Source of the DNA: Fragilariopsis cylindrus CCMP1102 | Lineage: Eukaryota; Bacillariophyta; Bacillariophyceae; Bacillariales; Bacillariaceae | NCBI GenBank assembly: GCA_900095095.1 | Contig: FMBT01000617.1 | Coordinates: 1-35,989, forward strand | Direction: 5' to 3' | Length of the DNA stretch: 35,989 nt | In this document: piece after piece, positions 1 through 10,018 of the stretch | How positions within the stretch are numbered: the first letter of the stretch is position 1 | Layout: every line of letters begins with the position of its first letter | Made by a program: the position numbers and the translations under genes | Notes under the pieces: generated by a model | What the model was told of the DNA's origin: nothing | What the model saw: only the letters and a program-made list of their open reading frames with translations | Database searches by the model: none

Positions 1-986
1 AACATCATTTACTTACACACTTACACATACAAGAAAGATCGGTTCCATACAAGATAATGAAATATTGTGTACTACTATAGTAGGAGAGGCAATTCAAAAA
101 TCAATCACATGTGCAAGCATAAAAATATTAGATAAAGCATTGGTCGAATAACTTTAAAAGCTCATCGAGGACATCAATGTGTGTATCCATTATCTAATTG
201 AATAGTTAGTTTCGCTATTTTTGTCTTTCTATTAGTGGTTTTCTTGTCAGTCGTTCGTTGTATCATTCAATTAATTTTTTCTTGAATTTTTTTGCCGTGC
301 TTCTTCGCACCTATCTGTCGGACGAGCTACCAAAATGGAATTAGATCAAATGTCTCACAAAATAAGCACTAGAATAACAATAACAGTAGTTGTAAATAAG
401 TAAAATCAAATAGAATCAGTGCATCGCGGCAAGAGATGCCGCTTGCATTAAAGTAATGGATAGATAGTGGGGCAAGCCAAGTAGCTAGCAAAATCACTCG
501 CACCAGTATTCGTACCTTGCTGCAAACGCATAACAAGACGGTACGCTCATAATCTGCGAATTTACACTGCTTGTTTACGGAAAACTTCAGCCCAAGGGAT
601 GGCTTCAGCTTTCCTTGTAAAACTTTATGCAACGACCTCAGTCTTCGACTTCGTTCGTTATCTTCAGTTTTAATGCAAGTACCCGGAAAGTACCATGTAC
701 TAGTGCGTTCATAGGAATCGTATCGAATCAATCGAAGCATCGAATCTCAGAGGCTCTACTGTAAATTGTATTCGCGATCAAAACAATCATTATCCATTCA
801 ATCGTTCGAATAGTTAAATGTTAAATGAATCTTCGAGATGGCATAGATAGAAAATTGAAAATAATAATCACACCTGTACATAGCAGTACGGACGATCTAG
901 TTGTTACTGTATACGAAAATTTTGCATGCATTTACTGTATGCCGAGAATGATATGCGCGTGGAGCAGGGAACATGTTGTGAAGAAC
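1..986. other. gene-free AT-rich stretch
   Basis: I see no supportable gene here. A 123-codon open frame on the minus strand (369-740) has no recognisable motif, no low-complexity signature like the real genes nearby and no partner exon, so I treat it as chance. The word TACTGTA appears at about 759, 905 and 929. Confidence 0.5.
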
Positions 987-1434
987 AGACTGTCTGTTAC
1001 TCTAATGTAGTTTTCTATTGTACGACGTAGCAGCGTACAGTACATAATATATGACTAACCCGAATAACCGTCGTATCACGAAAATATCACTTAACAATTA
1101 TCAATATTATGAGCGATGTTTGTATTTATGTTCCAAGACGAGACTGTCTGTTACTCAAATGTAGTTTTCTATCGTACTTGTACGACGTAGCATCGTAAAG
1201 TACATATGACTAACCCTTAATAACCGTCGTATTACGAAAATATCATTTAAGCAATTATTTATGTTCCAAGACGAGACTGTCTGTTACTCTAATGTAGTTT
1301 TCTATCGTACGACGTGGCACCATACAGTACATACGACTAACCCGAATAACCGTCGTATCACGAAAATATCATTTAAGCAATTATCAATACCGTGTATATT
1401 ATGAGCGATGTTTGTCTTTATGTTCTGCAAGACG
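987..1434. repeat. three-copy tandem repeat, unit about 133-161 bp
   Basis: Three head-to-tail copies start at 987, 1141 and 1274, each opening with AGACTGTCTGTTACT. All carry the same order of blocks: GTAGTTTTCTAT, a TACGACGT core, GACTAACCC, AACCGTCGTAT, ACGAAAATATCA. Copies 1 and 3 also contain a segment with ATTATGAGCGATGTTTGT that copy 2 lacks, which explains its shorter length of about 133 bp. No open frame runs through the array. Confidence 0.9.
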
Positions 1435-1885
1435 ATCTTAAAATATTGCGTTAATCAACACGAAGAAGGGAGAATAAAGAAGGGAGAATAATGCAGAATC
1501 GAATCAGGTCAAAAAGGTTACGTTCTTTATTTTCAGTACGCGTGATTAACACATATAATTACTACCATAGATTGGACCGTCGTCATCGATTAATAAATGA
1601 GTCCAGGTAAGTTATTGTCGTTGGCGCTTATTTTAATTAATTTTAATTTTATCTTCAATGGGAATGAAAGAATGAAATTCTTTTTTCCTACGTCACTGAT
1701 CGTGTTAAATTTACTTTCTACTTATTCCAAGTTATTGGCATCGCCCAGCATGTGTTATCACAAAAGTATCAGTCAAATACCGTAGAATTTTACTGCATAT
1801 GCTTAATTACTTTTAATTTTATCTTGAATGGAAAAGAAAGGAAGGAAGAAATTCCTTTATTATTTACTATTTACTATTCCATCTT
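1435..1885. other. intergenic stretch with a diverged duplication
   Basis: No convincing gene. Two related AT-rich blocks (about 1630-1680 and 1810-1860) share TTTTAATTTTATCTT followed by AATGG and an A/G-rich stretch, suggesting an old local duplication. The 62-codon open frame at 1597-1785 overlaps the first block and shows nothing recognisable. Confidence 0.4.
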
Positions 1886-2100
1886 CATATCAATCCGGCA
1901 TTGAAGGGGTGGTCAAGATGTTGCTCACAAATATTCACAAAACGTAAGTCAAGGAACATCAACACTGTCAGCAACTCTCAACAGAACCAGAATCACATCA
2001 ATCCGCTATTGAATGGGGGGTCAAGGTATTGCTCACAATAATTTACAAAACATAAATCAAAGACCGTCAAGACTGTCAACTATCAACAGACCTAGAACCA
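1886..2100. repeat. two-copy tandem duplication of about 106 bp upstream of a CDS
   Basis: Copy 1 (about 1886-1991) and copy 2 (about 1994-2100) align along their length: ATCAATCCG, ATTGAA, GGGGTCAAG-like, TTGCTCACAA, TTCACAAAAC versus TTTACAAAAC, and ACTGTCA blocks in the same order. The second copy ends 13 bases before the ATG at 2114, so the duplicated block probably lies in the promoter or 5' UTR of that gene. Confidence 0.85.
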
Positions 2101-2113
2101 ACTATATATCAAA

Positions 2114-2602
2114 ATGAATATGAAAAAGAAGGTACGATTTCAGGAACAGCCTACACTTAACTGGCAGTATAAAGCTGCTGTTGCGAAAGAGGTGAATCGT
2201 CTTTCGAAAATCCCAAGAGATCTCTTCTCGTTCTCTTCTACGCAAGACCATCGGTGGGATTATCCATCACAAGCCCGACCTTCATCACAAATAAAGCAAA
2301 CGTCATCAAGCAGTACTTTATCAGATGATCTTCGACAAGTGTTACTTGGAGAAATTTCTGCTTCTTCTTCATCTCTTGGGGCGTCTTCTTCCGTAAGGAT
2401 GGATGATAAAAGCAGTAAGAGCAACAGGAAAAACTACGGCCCTCCTTTGATTCCTCTTCGTCAGGAGAGTAAGGAGTCGCTACTCAAGGCAGTTGTGGGT
2501 GGGGAGAAGGGACCGTCTAAGTCATCATCGTCCCCTTCTTTTCCTACGGCAACTACTCCCTATAACAACATCTATAACACTAAGAGGAATCATAGTTTTT
2601 AA
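2114..2602 (+). CDS. small Ser-rich protein with N-terminal KVRF motif
   Basis: A single-exon 162-residue protein that I do not recognise as a named family. Residues 4-8 read KKVRF, which fits the RVxF-type docking motif for protein phosphatase 1, immediately after a basic start. Residues about 60-100 and 133-145 are Ser-rich and probably disordered; basic clusters are scattered through the chain. There is no signal peptide or membrane segment. The start is the first ATG after the tandem duplication at 1886-2100. After the TAA at 2600-2602 the same frame stays open for 24 more coding-looking codons (to TGA at 2675-2677), ending in a basic RRKSSF segment, so the true C terminus may lie further on. 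Function unknown; a phosphatase regulator is an inference from one short motif. Confidence 0.6.
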   Translation: MNMKKKVRFQEQPTLNWQYKAAVAKEVNRLSKIPRDLFSFSSTQDHRWDYPSQARPSSQIKQTSSSSTLSDDLRQVLLGEISASSSSLGASSSVRMDDKSSKSNRKNYGPPLIPLRQESKESLLKAVVGGEKGPSKSSSSPSFPTATTPYNNIYNTKRNHSF

Positions 2603-2677
2603 ACTATTGAGACTTTATCACCGGATGATGTACCTCCCATGGTAGTTCTTCGCCGCAAGAGCTCCTTCAACAACTGA

Positions 2678-3609
2678 AGCAACAATAGATCAGCAATAGC
2701 CATTACTGCATGATTATTATATTATCAATCAACAAAAATACAACGAAAGTCCAATAAGCTACACTAGTTATTGATGCAAGTAAAATTTAATACCTAGGTA
2801 TCGTAATGGTATTTTTAAACTATTATATAGTACAGTAAACCTACATTGTCTTTCTCAAGGTGAACGCTTAGAAATATTCTATTATATTATAGACTAGAAA
2901 TATATTTCGCGAATTATTCGAGCGAATTTCTTCCGATGTTCGCCATCCTTCGATGAACAATGATACATTGCGTGGAATGTCATGCTGTAAGAAGTGGGAG
3001 GGGGAGATATTCGTCCGCTCGATCTCTCCCTGGAATTTGATACGGGACTCGACTCGACTGACTCGACTCGACTCAGGATTGATTGATTGATTTGGCTAGT
3101 AGTGCAGTATTGATCTAAAAGTTACTCCTCTTCTTCAGAGCTACTTGAGGGGGACATTCATTCGTTCGATCTCTCTTAAATTCAAGCACTCTCCCACATT
3201 GCATTTTACCAATACATTCGTTGGCAGTTATACCCACAATGTCGTATCCAAAGGCAAAACAGACGCATCAGAAGCATCGTCCTTCTTGTCGTCTCCAATG
3301 CTACCATCGAATGCGACCTTGGAAGAATTACCCCATGCATAATTGGACCAAATTAGCTAAGGGACCATCCTATGTATTTGAATAGAAAAAGACTATATCC
3401 ATATAGTACACGGTACAATAATGCAACAGAAGACTAGTAAACATAAACACGAATGACTACAGTAGATATCAACAATATATTACTGTACTGTAGGTCAAGT
3501 AAAATACGTTCTAGATAGATCTTTATACTATATTGGAATGTATACTGTATATTAATTGCTAGTATGCATCCGTGCATCGTAAGTACTGTAACAATACAGT
3601 AGATATATT
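2678..3609. other. intergenic region with short repeats
   Basis: No supportable gene. An imperfect direct repeat of about 40 bp (about 2996-3040 and 3146-3186, both with GAGGGGGA and GATCTCTC blocks) flanks a (GACTC)n microsatellite at about 3047-3074. TACTGTA/TACAGTA words cluster at 3455-3605, just beyond the 3' end of the convergent minus-strand gene. Confidence 0.5.
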
Positions 3610-5617
3610 TCAATCATTGCATGGAACAAATTTCATGCCAAAGCATTCAGACGATGTAGTGCTATTGCTACCATCATTCCCGTTGATAGTGCCATGGGGA
3701 TGAAGACTAAAGAGTTCCTGGCTGTTGTTGTGTTTACCATCAAGAGAATGGAATATGTATGTTCCACCGTTTTGTTTTATAGTAGTAGCTGAAGTTGAAG
3801 TTGAAGCTGAAGTAGAAGATGTAGTCTTACGAGTGATAGCCGAGTCAATAAAGGTCAAACTACGTTGCCGTGTATCGTTGTTGTTGCATTCGGTTATTTT
3901 TCTCTTCTTCTCATTATTGTTGCTATTTTCATTATGTGCATCAGTAGCCATATTGCTTTGATGTAATATTAATGCTTGCTGCTTATCTATATATTTTGTC
4001 CTTATTACCTCTCCTTGTTGTTGTTTCTTTGAGTATTGTTTACGAATTATAGGTTCAATTCTATTGAAAACTACTTTCTGATCATTTGTAATGCCATCAG
4101 GGTGAAGTAATACCCACCAACAATCAGACATATGACCGCATTGATGCCAATATAGGAAACGACTTTCATATTTATGTTGCATTTCATCCATTATTTCTGA
4201 TACTAATTCTTTTCTTGTAGATGACTTACTATTTTCCATTTCATGAAGTTGTTTCACTTTAGATTCAATCAGATTATGTAATGTGATATTACCAGGATGA
4301 CTTGTAAATGAAACACCCGGTTTAAAAAGAACATCATTGAGATATGGAGCTTCAGTAATAATAATATTACTGGCATTAGAATTTGTAGCAATCAGTTTTT
4401 CCTGATCTTCAATCATATTGCGTAATCTTAGCCATTGTCTTACGTATTTCAATTTTATTTTCCCAGTGTATGTTATCGGAATAAATTCTATTGGTATACC
4501 ATAGTTTTGTAGTATATATCTATGTTCAATAGATGTACCAGCATGTAATTTTAATCGTGAACGTAGATCTGATCCCAATGCCATTATAATTAAACTTCTT
4601 CTTAATCTAGAAATGGGTGTATCGGGTGTACATATATGCATAGCACTCATCCGGACAGATAGTGTCCATTGATCGGATGGAAGTAAGGGTGCCTCAAGAG
4701 TCGGTTTTTGAGGAAAGGATGAATCAAACATACTTATAAGAACAGCTCCCTTGCGTTGTGTATCAATGTCATTCCCAATAACCCAACTTGTATACATCAT
4801 CATTTTAAGTAATACCCGTGTAGATATTGTATACCAACCTTCATCGTATGGGATAATACATAGAATCCGCCGGCCGGTACCAAATGCTCTAACAGGCATT
4901 AGTTGTACATATCCCTTACGGAACACTTTTTGTTCATTCGATGTAAAATCTGCTGATAAACGTATAGGTCTTTCTAGTACAACTGAACCAAATAAGTCGT
5001 ATGCTTTGTCTAACCATTTTAACATTCGAATTGCAGATTTTTGAACATCAAATAATTCAGATCTTACAAAACGTAGTCTAAATTCTTTTGAATTCACAAA
5101 TGTACGTCTCTTTACAGTAAGTTGACTAAGTAGGTATGCAGTCTTTCCAGTGTCTGGAATTTTACTATCAATTTCAATTTGTAATTCATGAATTGATTGT
5201 TCGATTAATATTTGTGTCTCATCAATTGCTAAACATTTCACAGAATGTATTTCATCTTTTTGTGTTATTGGTCGGTCGTGTCGTTTATTCATTTTGTATA
5301 TTATTGTGTTATGATGGTAGGAGATTTTAAAAAGGAAAATGATCGTAAATGATTAACGTTAGCTGGAGCTCTAATAAAACTGTATTATACATTACGGATA
5401 TGCATAAATAACCGAGATTCAATTCTATAAATATAGATCGAGGTTGCAGTAATACGTAGTGTACGGCATTATCTTTATAGTGTATAGTTGAGATTGATCA
5501 GCACTTACCTTGATAATCGTTACGATCTTTAAGACTTAATTGATTTAATTCTTTTGTTAGTAAAATTTCGCTTTCTATTTCTTCTTCAATTTCCGTTTCC
5601 GTTCTTGTTAGCTTCAT
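3610..5617 (-). CDS. CRAL-TRIO-like and DUF6824 protein (two exons)
   Basis: Two exons on the minus strand: exon 1 5617-5509, intron 5508-5256 (253 bp, donor GTAAGT, acceptor AAAAG), exon 2 5255-3610; 584 residues. Exon 1 supplies an N-terminal acidic helix ending ELNQLSLKDRNDYQ and joins in phase 1 to give DEIHSV, which matches my recollection of how diatom CRAL-TRIO-type proteins begin. The ATG at 5292 would lie inside the intron, so it is not the start. Residues about 110-310 resemble the lipid-binding CRAL-TRIO region (RKGYVQLMPVRAFGTGRRI, then NYGIPIEFIPI). Residues about 340-425 match DUF6824, a diatom-expanded domain: NDVLF at 343, SHPGN at 355, WWVLLHPDG near 416. The usual GRG after NDVLF reads KPG here. 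The C-terminal 120 residues are Ser/Thr/Asn-rich. Role unknown; lipid binding and regulation are inferred from family resemblance. Confidence 0.85.
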
Positions 5618-6670
5618 GATAATAATATTATTACTTTATTACTACGATATGGGGATGAGATGAGATTGGGCCTTGTTTTGATTGACAATCAAACAAAAAA
5701 TACAGTACCGTATAGTATTATCCACCCTTGTAGTTATCCTACAATATTCGAGAGTACCGTTCGCTCTTATTTTCTAACCTTCCAGTTCCAATGTACGACG
5801 CCCCTAGATAATCATTTTTCTCTCCTGCCAATTAATCAACTACCGTATCGGCCCTATTGATATTTAATTTTGTTATTCACCGCATCATCATGTTTTGACT
5901 TGGTCCTCTCTCTTTTCAATCGACAACCTTCGTTCGCCCAAGCGCTACTAGTAATAGCGCCGACGAACAGTATCTCGGTGTGGTATAGTGCGCATCTGTT
6001 CTATTTTTTATTCATTACATTATTTTGAGTGATACAATTAATTGTTCTAGTCCTATATTCGCGGGTACGGTATCTGTTAAAGTGAGAGGAAGGAACAATC
6101 CTTGTTGATTCGGCTATATTATGTACATTGATATTTTTAGGGATTTTAAAAATCGTTTGTTATGGTAACTTACTGTGAGTTCTGCATGCATGATATAAAT
6201 TATAATATTATATTATAATATTATTATTATAATTTAATTTAATATATAACTAGTGGGGGTCATTCGGCTATTGGGGGGTACTTAAGCTCTCAATTGCTAT
6301 CGAAACTTTCGTGAGAGGGCATATTACTAGTACTGAAAGGTTTATCCCTATGACTGTTGGTAGTTGAGTCTTCGGGCATGCTATTGTCCTTGCTCTTTGT
6401 TGGTACTAGAATTTGGCCCAGACTTGGGTCTGCACGTCGCTGCGGCTCTGCCCGTCGCAAGCCAACCCAGTATTTTGCAGGATTTTAAACAACAGGAAGA
6501 GCATTTTATGCGCAAGCATCAGGATGAGTGGATCCACCATTCAACGTAAGCAACGACGAAACGCATGTTCGTTGAGAAAAAAATCGTACTACTGTACAGT
6601 TCCACAGTGCATAGATTCCATTGGCCATTTTTGAACTAAATTAAGTAAAACTTTTACTGTTATTATATCA
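5618..6670. other. intergenic region
   Basis: This holds the upstream region of the CRAL-TRIO/DUF6824 gene and a very AT-rich palindrome-like stretch at about 6193-6250 built from repeated TATAATATTA words. Overlapping open frames at 6364-6634 have no recognisable domain and no splice partner. I cannot support a gene. Confidence 0.4.
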
Positions 6671-7338
6671 TCAATATTGGCAAGATGACCAGTCTCCATC
6701 CAATCCTTCTTCAAGTGGGCAGTAGCCTCTGTCATAATCTTTTAGAGCCTTCCGAAATGACGGTAGTTTATTCTCCATCATCTTAGATTCCTCAACAGGG
6801 CGGCTATCGAATAAAGAGGTATCATATAAGTGCATGAATGGAACAGACGGTACGTTGAGACCTTGATGCAGATTTGTGTTTTTTCTGCTATCGGCACTTG
6901 AATGAATTTGGTGTTTGGATGATTTTTAGCTATTTTTTTGATATGGGGTTTGACAGGCTTACAAGCTCTACACCAGGGTGCATACCATCTGATGATCGTC
7001 ACTAGCAGCGCTCTTATCCAATATGTACTTAAAGTCATCTAAATTATGAATTATACTGGTACTAATGATCTAGTAGAGGATGTGGACGAGTGTTGTCTTT
7101 CTTTGAATGTTTTTCGTTGTTGTTTTAATCGTTCACGTATCCAAGATACAAATGGTACAGGTGCTGTTGTTTCTTCGTGAATAGGCGAGTAGGCATAAAA
7201 ATGTGGACTCCAATTTTTTCGAACGTTTGAGTGTAACGGCTGGAATGAAGTGCAAAGTAAAAATGCCATGCTGTTAAAATGTGATATTGTGAACAAAAGT
7301 ACTGATAGTGCTGAGATAATATTTATTTGTTGAGTCAT
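6671..7338 (-). pseudogene. plastid-type thioredoxin-like gene, disrupted
   Basis: A thioredoxin-fold protein is readable only by changing frame. From ATG 7338 the N terminus has a hydrophobic signal-like stretch (ALSVLLFTI) followed by NSMAF, which fits the Ala|Phe cleavage site of diatom plastid presequences. That frame ends at TAA 7053-7051. A second frame (about 7048-6998) reads NLDDFKYILDKSAASD. A third carries the active site WYAPWCRACK, with redox pair CRAC instead of the classical CGPC, at about 6993-6960, then KFIQVPIAEK. The last frame, after an A6 run (minus strand, 6884-6879), reads NLHQGLNVPSVPF, containing the cis-proline loop, and ends at TGA 6673-6671. Three breaks in under 700 bp argue for a dead gene, although the A6 site could be a one-base sequencing error. 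There is no intron signal at the breaks. Confidence 0.75.
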
Positions 7339-7344
7339 ATTCAA

Positions 7345-8633
7345 TTAGTTCTTCGTTTGGTTGGAAAGAGTATACTGTCGTTGTTGTCGTTTATCTTATT
7401 CTATGCTATGCTATGTTATGTTATGGTATCTTATTTTATCTTATGATGAAGGATACACTATCCGGAAAGATTTTTCAAAAGGTGGCTTTGTAAAATCGCC
7501 CAGGCGAAGTTGAAAAATTACCCTTATTACGAGACGTACATAATGATGACAGGAAAATCTCAGTATAATCACTCCAAAGAGCGGCCTCAACTGTGCCGTG
7601 GACTGGGACTGATTCACTGTGGAGTCACGAGTACTACTCGTGACAAAGCAATACAAATACTAATAGCTCACAATTACATTCTATTGCAATACCAACGACC
7701 TATCTATCTATCCTACTATGTAGTCTAGAAGTAGGCATGGCATGATTTTAAAATCCGCTATAAGCTGTTATAAGAGCAAACTAAGGTTTGAGCATGAAAG
7801 CACAGGTTTCGGAATGAAACAGTTTTCGATAGAGGTGCTTGTACTCTTGTTAACGCTAGGATGAAAATAACGACCGATTGATATTCTATTTTCTAGAAAT
7901 AATGAATACTTCAACAACTGGAAGACTGCCAAGCGCAGCCGAAGACAACCTAAGGGTACAACGTCTTACGACAACAAACTAATGTACAACGAGACTAAGG
8001 TCCACACTGAAGTACTGCCATGGTTACAACACCAGAGTACGAAAAAACGACACATAAGTTCAACTCTAACTTCACATAAACTGTTCGTGATTAGCTATCA
8101 CGACTGACCTATGTGCAAGCGACGAGTGAACGCGTGCACTTTGCAATTGGATGGACACAAATCAATATTCAAAAATATTTACTATGACTCAAAAATGTAA
8201 CAACATGTTACGAGGCATATACAATGCAAGCTCACCGGACGAGACAGTGCGTCACCAGTCTTAAATAAAGACACAAATCGAATGTGAGTATGAAAAATAC
8301 ACACACGAAACATTGCATGTAACACTAAAGTTGCGAGAGGAATCAACGCCAATTCCATATTACATACGAATATGTATGGAGGAAAAGAGCAATAAAGTGA
8401 AGCCAACGCATGTGCTGAAACACTTCAGTATCCACCCATCGCTAATAATCGACTCAAAGAGCGATAAAGAGAGATAGTAATGGATGGCACATGCTGGTAT
8501 TCAAATGAAATATTAACCGGAGAAGACATTCAACGGTACAATCATTCCCACAACAAACAGCAACAACCACTGCAACACGATAACAGCCCAAGATTACACT
8601 TGTGTTAAGAAAAACAACAGTTCAACTCGTACG
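7345..8633. other. intergenic region and probable 5' leader of the retroelement
   Basis: A degenerate ATGCT/ATGTT pentanucleotide tract occupies about 7391-7444. The remainder has no supportable gene. The last several hundred bases before gag should be the element's 5' leader and possibly its LTR, but I found no block repeated downstream of the element and no clear primer-binding site, so I do not place an LTR. Confidence 0.4.
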
Positions 8634-9967
8634 ATGAAAGTCAAGTTTACAGACACCACCAAGCACAACACCAAGTACAAAGGCTTACGTCCTTTTACCC
8701 ATGGTAGACGCGTGTGGAAGGATGATGCAGCGACTGAAAAGATTAAGTATGAGAACGCTGTTGGAGGCGTGTTATTTGATGAAAAACTACTTGTATTAGA
8801 AGGAAATGAACTTCCTGAACTCTTTGTGATTTGGAAGATTGCTTTTATGAATCGCATCTATAACCATTCGTCACTGTCATGGGATTCTAAGATAACAGTA
8901 CTCACTCGTATCTGCCGCAACGAAGCGCTAGCAGTAGTTAATAACACACTTTCAAAGTGTCGAGACGGAGCAACTGTACACTTCGAAAAGATCAGTATTA
9001 AAGCAAGAGTCGATGCTCTTGACACTGATTCACCTGATGATTCAGATGACGACGCTGAGTTCCAAGCTTACGCAGTAAGTGAACAGTACAAGAAGATATC
9101 ATCAATGAAATACTGTATCATCTCTCTCTAAAGATATTTGGAAGTGATCATGCAGGAAAAAGTGCATATATTCAACTAAGAAGAACGATTCATCAGTTCA
9201 AAGTTGATTTGAACTTTGGTATTAGGAAATGGGCTGAACGACTCGAAGACTTCCAAAGTTATCTCCCACACTGCCCATGGAATGCAGGCGAGAGACGAGG
9301 ACAGCTACCTAAACCCTTTACAGAGTTTGAAATGCGAGAGATATTAGAACACAACCTTGTGTTCGAACAACTAATGGAACTGTACAATATGGATTGGTCT
9401 GTACAAGACCAACCGTATAAAGAAACTATCACGAAGTTAGAAGGCTTAGAAGCAACAATCATTCGTGAAAAGTTAATGCAGAAGCGAGTAGCAGCATTAG
9501 AAGGTGGTGACAGCAGTGGCAGAGCCAACAACAAAAAGCGGAAAGCTTACAATGGAGGCGACTCAAATGACTCTTCACAGAGTAACAATGCCAACAGTGG
9601 ACAATGCCCACACTGCAAAAAACGCCACAAGGGGGTATGCCGGTTCAAACCTTCAGGTACGGACGACGCATCCTCCACAACAAAAACCTCGAAGTTCAAT
9701 AAACCACAGCGACAATATATCAATCAATTGATTGAAGCTGCAGTTAAGAAAACTAGAGGTGAATCACATGTAGTGGAATCTGATGAGGACGATGAAAACA
9801 ATTGGTCAAAGAACATGACACCAGGAGAACACATGTTTGTTCTCAGTGCAGCTCAACATGATCAAGGAACCGATTCACCAGATATCGACATTGATGAAGA
9901 TGATTTAAGACAGTTTAAGAAAAACTACAAAACTGTTCAAAAGAAATTAAAGAAATCACGAAAGTGA
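8634..9967 (+). pseudogene. gag polyprotein of the Ty3/gypsy element, frameshifted
   Basis: The ATG at 8634 opens a 165-codon frame ending at 9131. The continuing Gag is in another frame, open from about 9083 and running to TGA 9965-9967. The second frame reads on smoothly (ILYHLSLKIFGSDHAG, then LRRTI and YLPHCPW), as expected for a retrotransposon capsid region. A Cys/His motif, CPHCKKRHKGVC at about 9604-9639, is a shortened zinc knuckle (C-x2-C-x3-H-x3-C rather than C-x2-C-x4-H-x4-C). The tail is acidic then Lys-rich. No canonical slippery heptamer lies in the overlap, so I read the frame change as an indel, not programmed frameshifting. The protein would package element RNA in a cytoplasmic particle. 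Confidence 0.75.
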
Positions 9968-10018
9968 AGTAAACTGGACACAAACTCTGATACAACAAAG
10001 CGATTAGGGAGGAAAGTC

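Noticed and set aside
369..740. 123-codon minus-strand open frame
   Set aside because: No motif, no splice partner and no coding signature like the neighbours; likely chance.
6364..6634. Overlapping plus-strand open frames with DFKQQEEHFMRKHQ
   Set aside because: Looks mildly protein-like but short, in two competing frames and without any recognisable domain.
7730..8633. 5' LTR of the retroelement
   Set aside because: I compared this leader by eye with 11447-12200 and found no shared block or clear TG...CA boundaries.
9083..9128. Programmed -1 frameshift in gag
   Set aside because: No slippery heptamer in the overlap; the element has other decay, so an indel is simpler.
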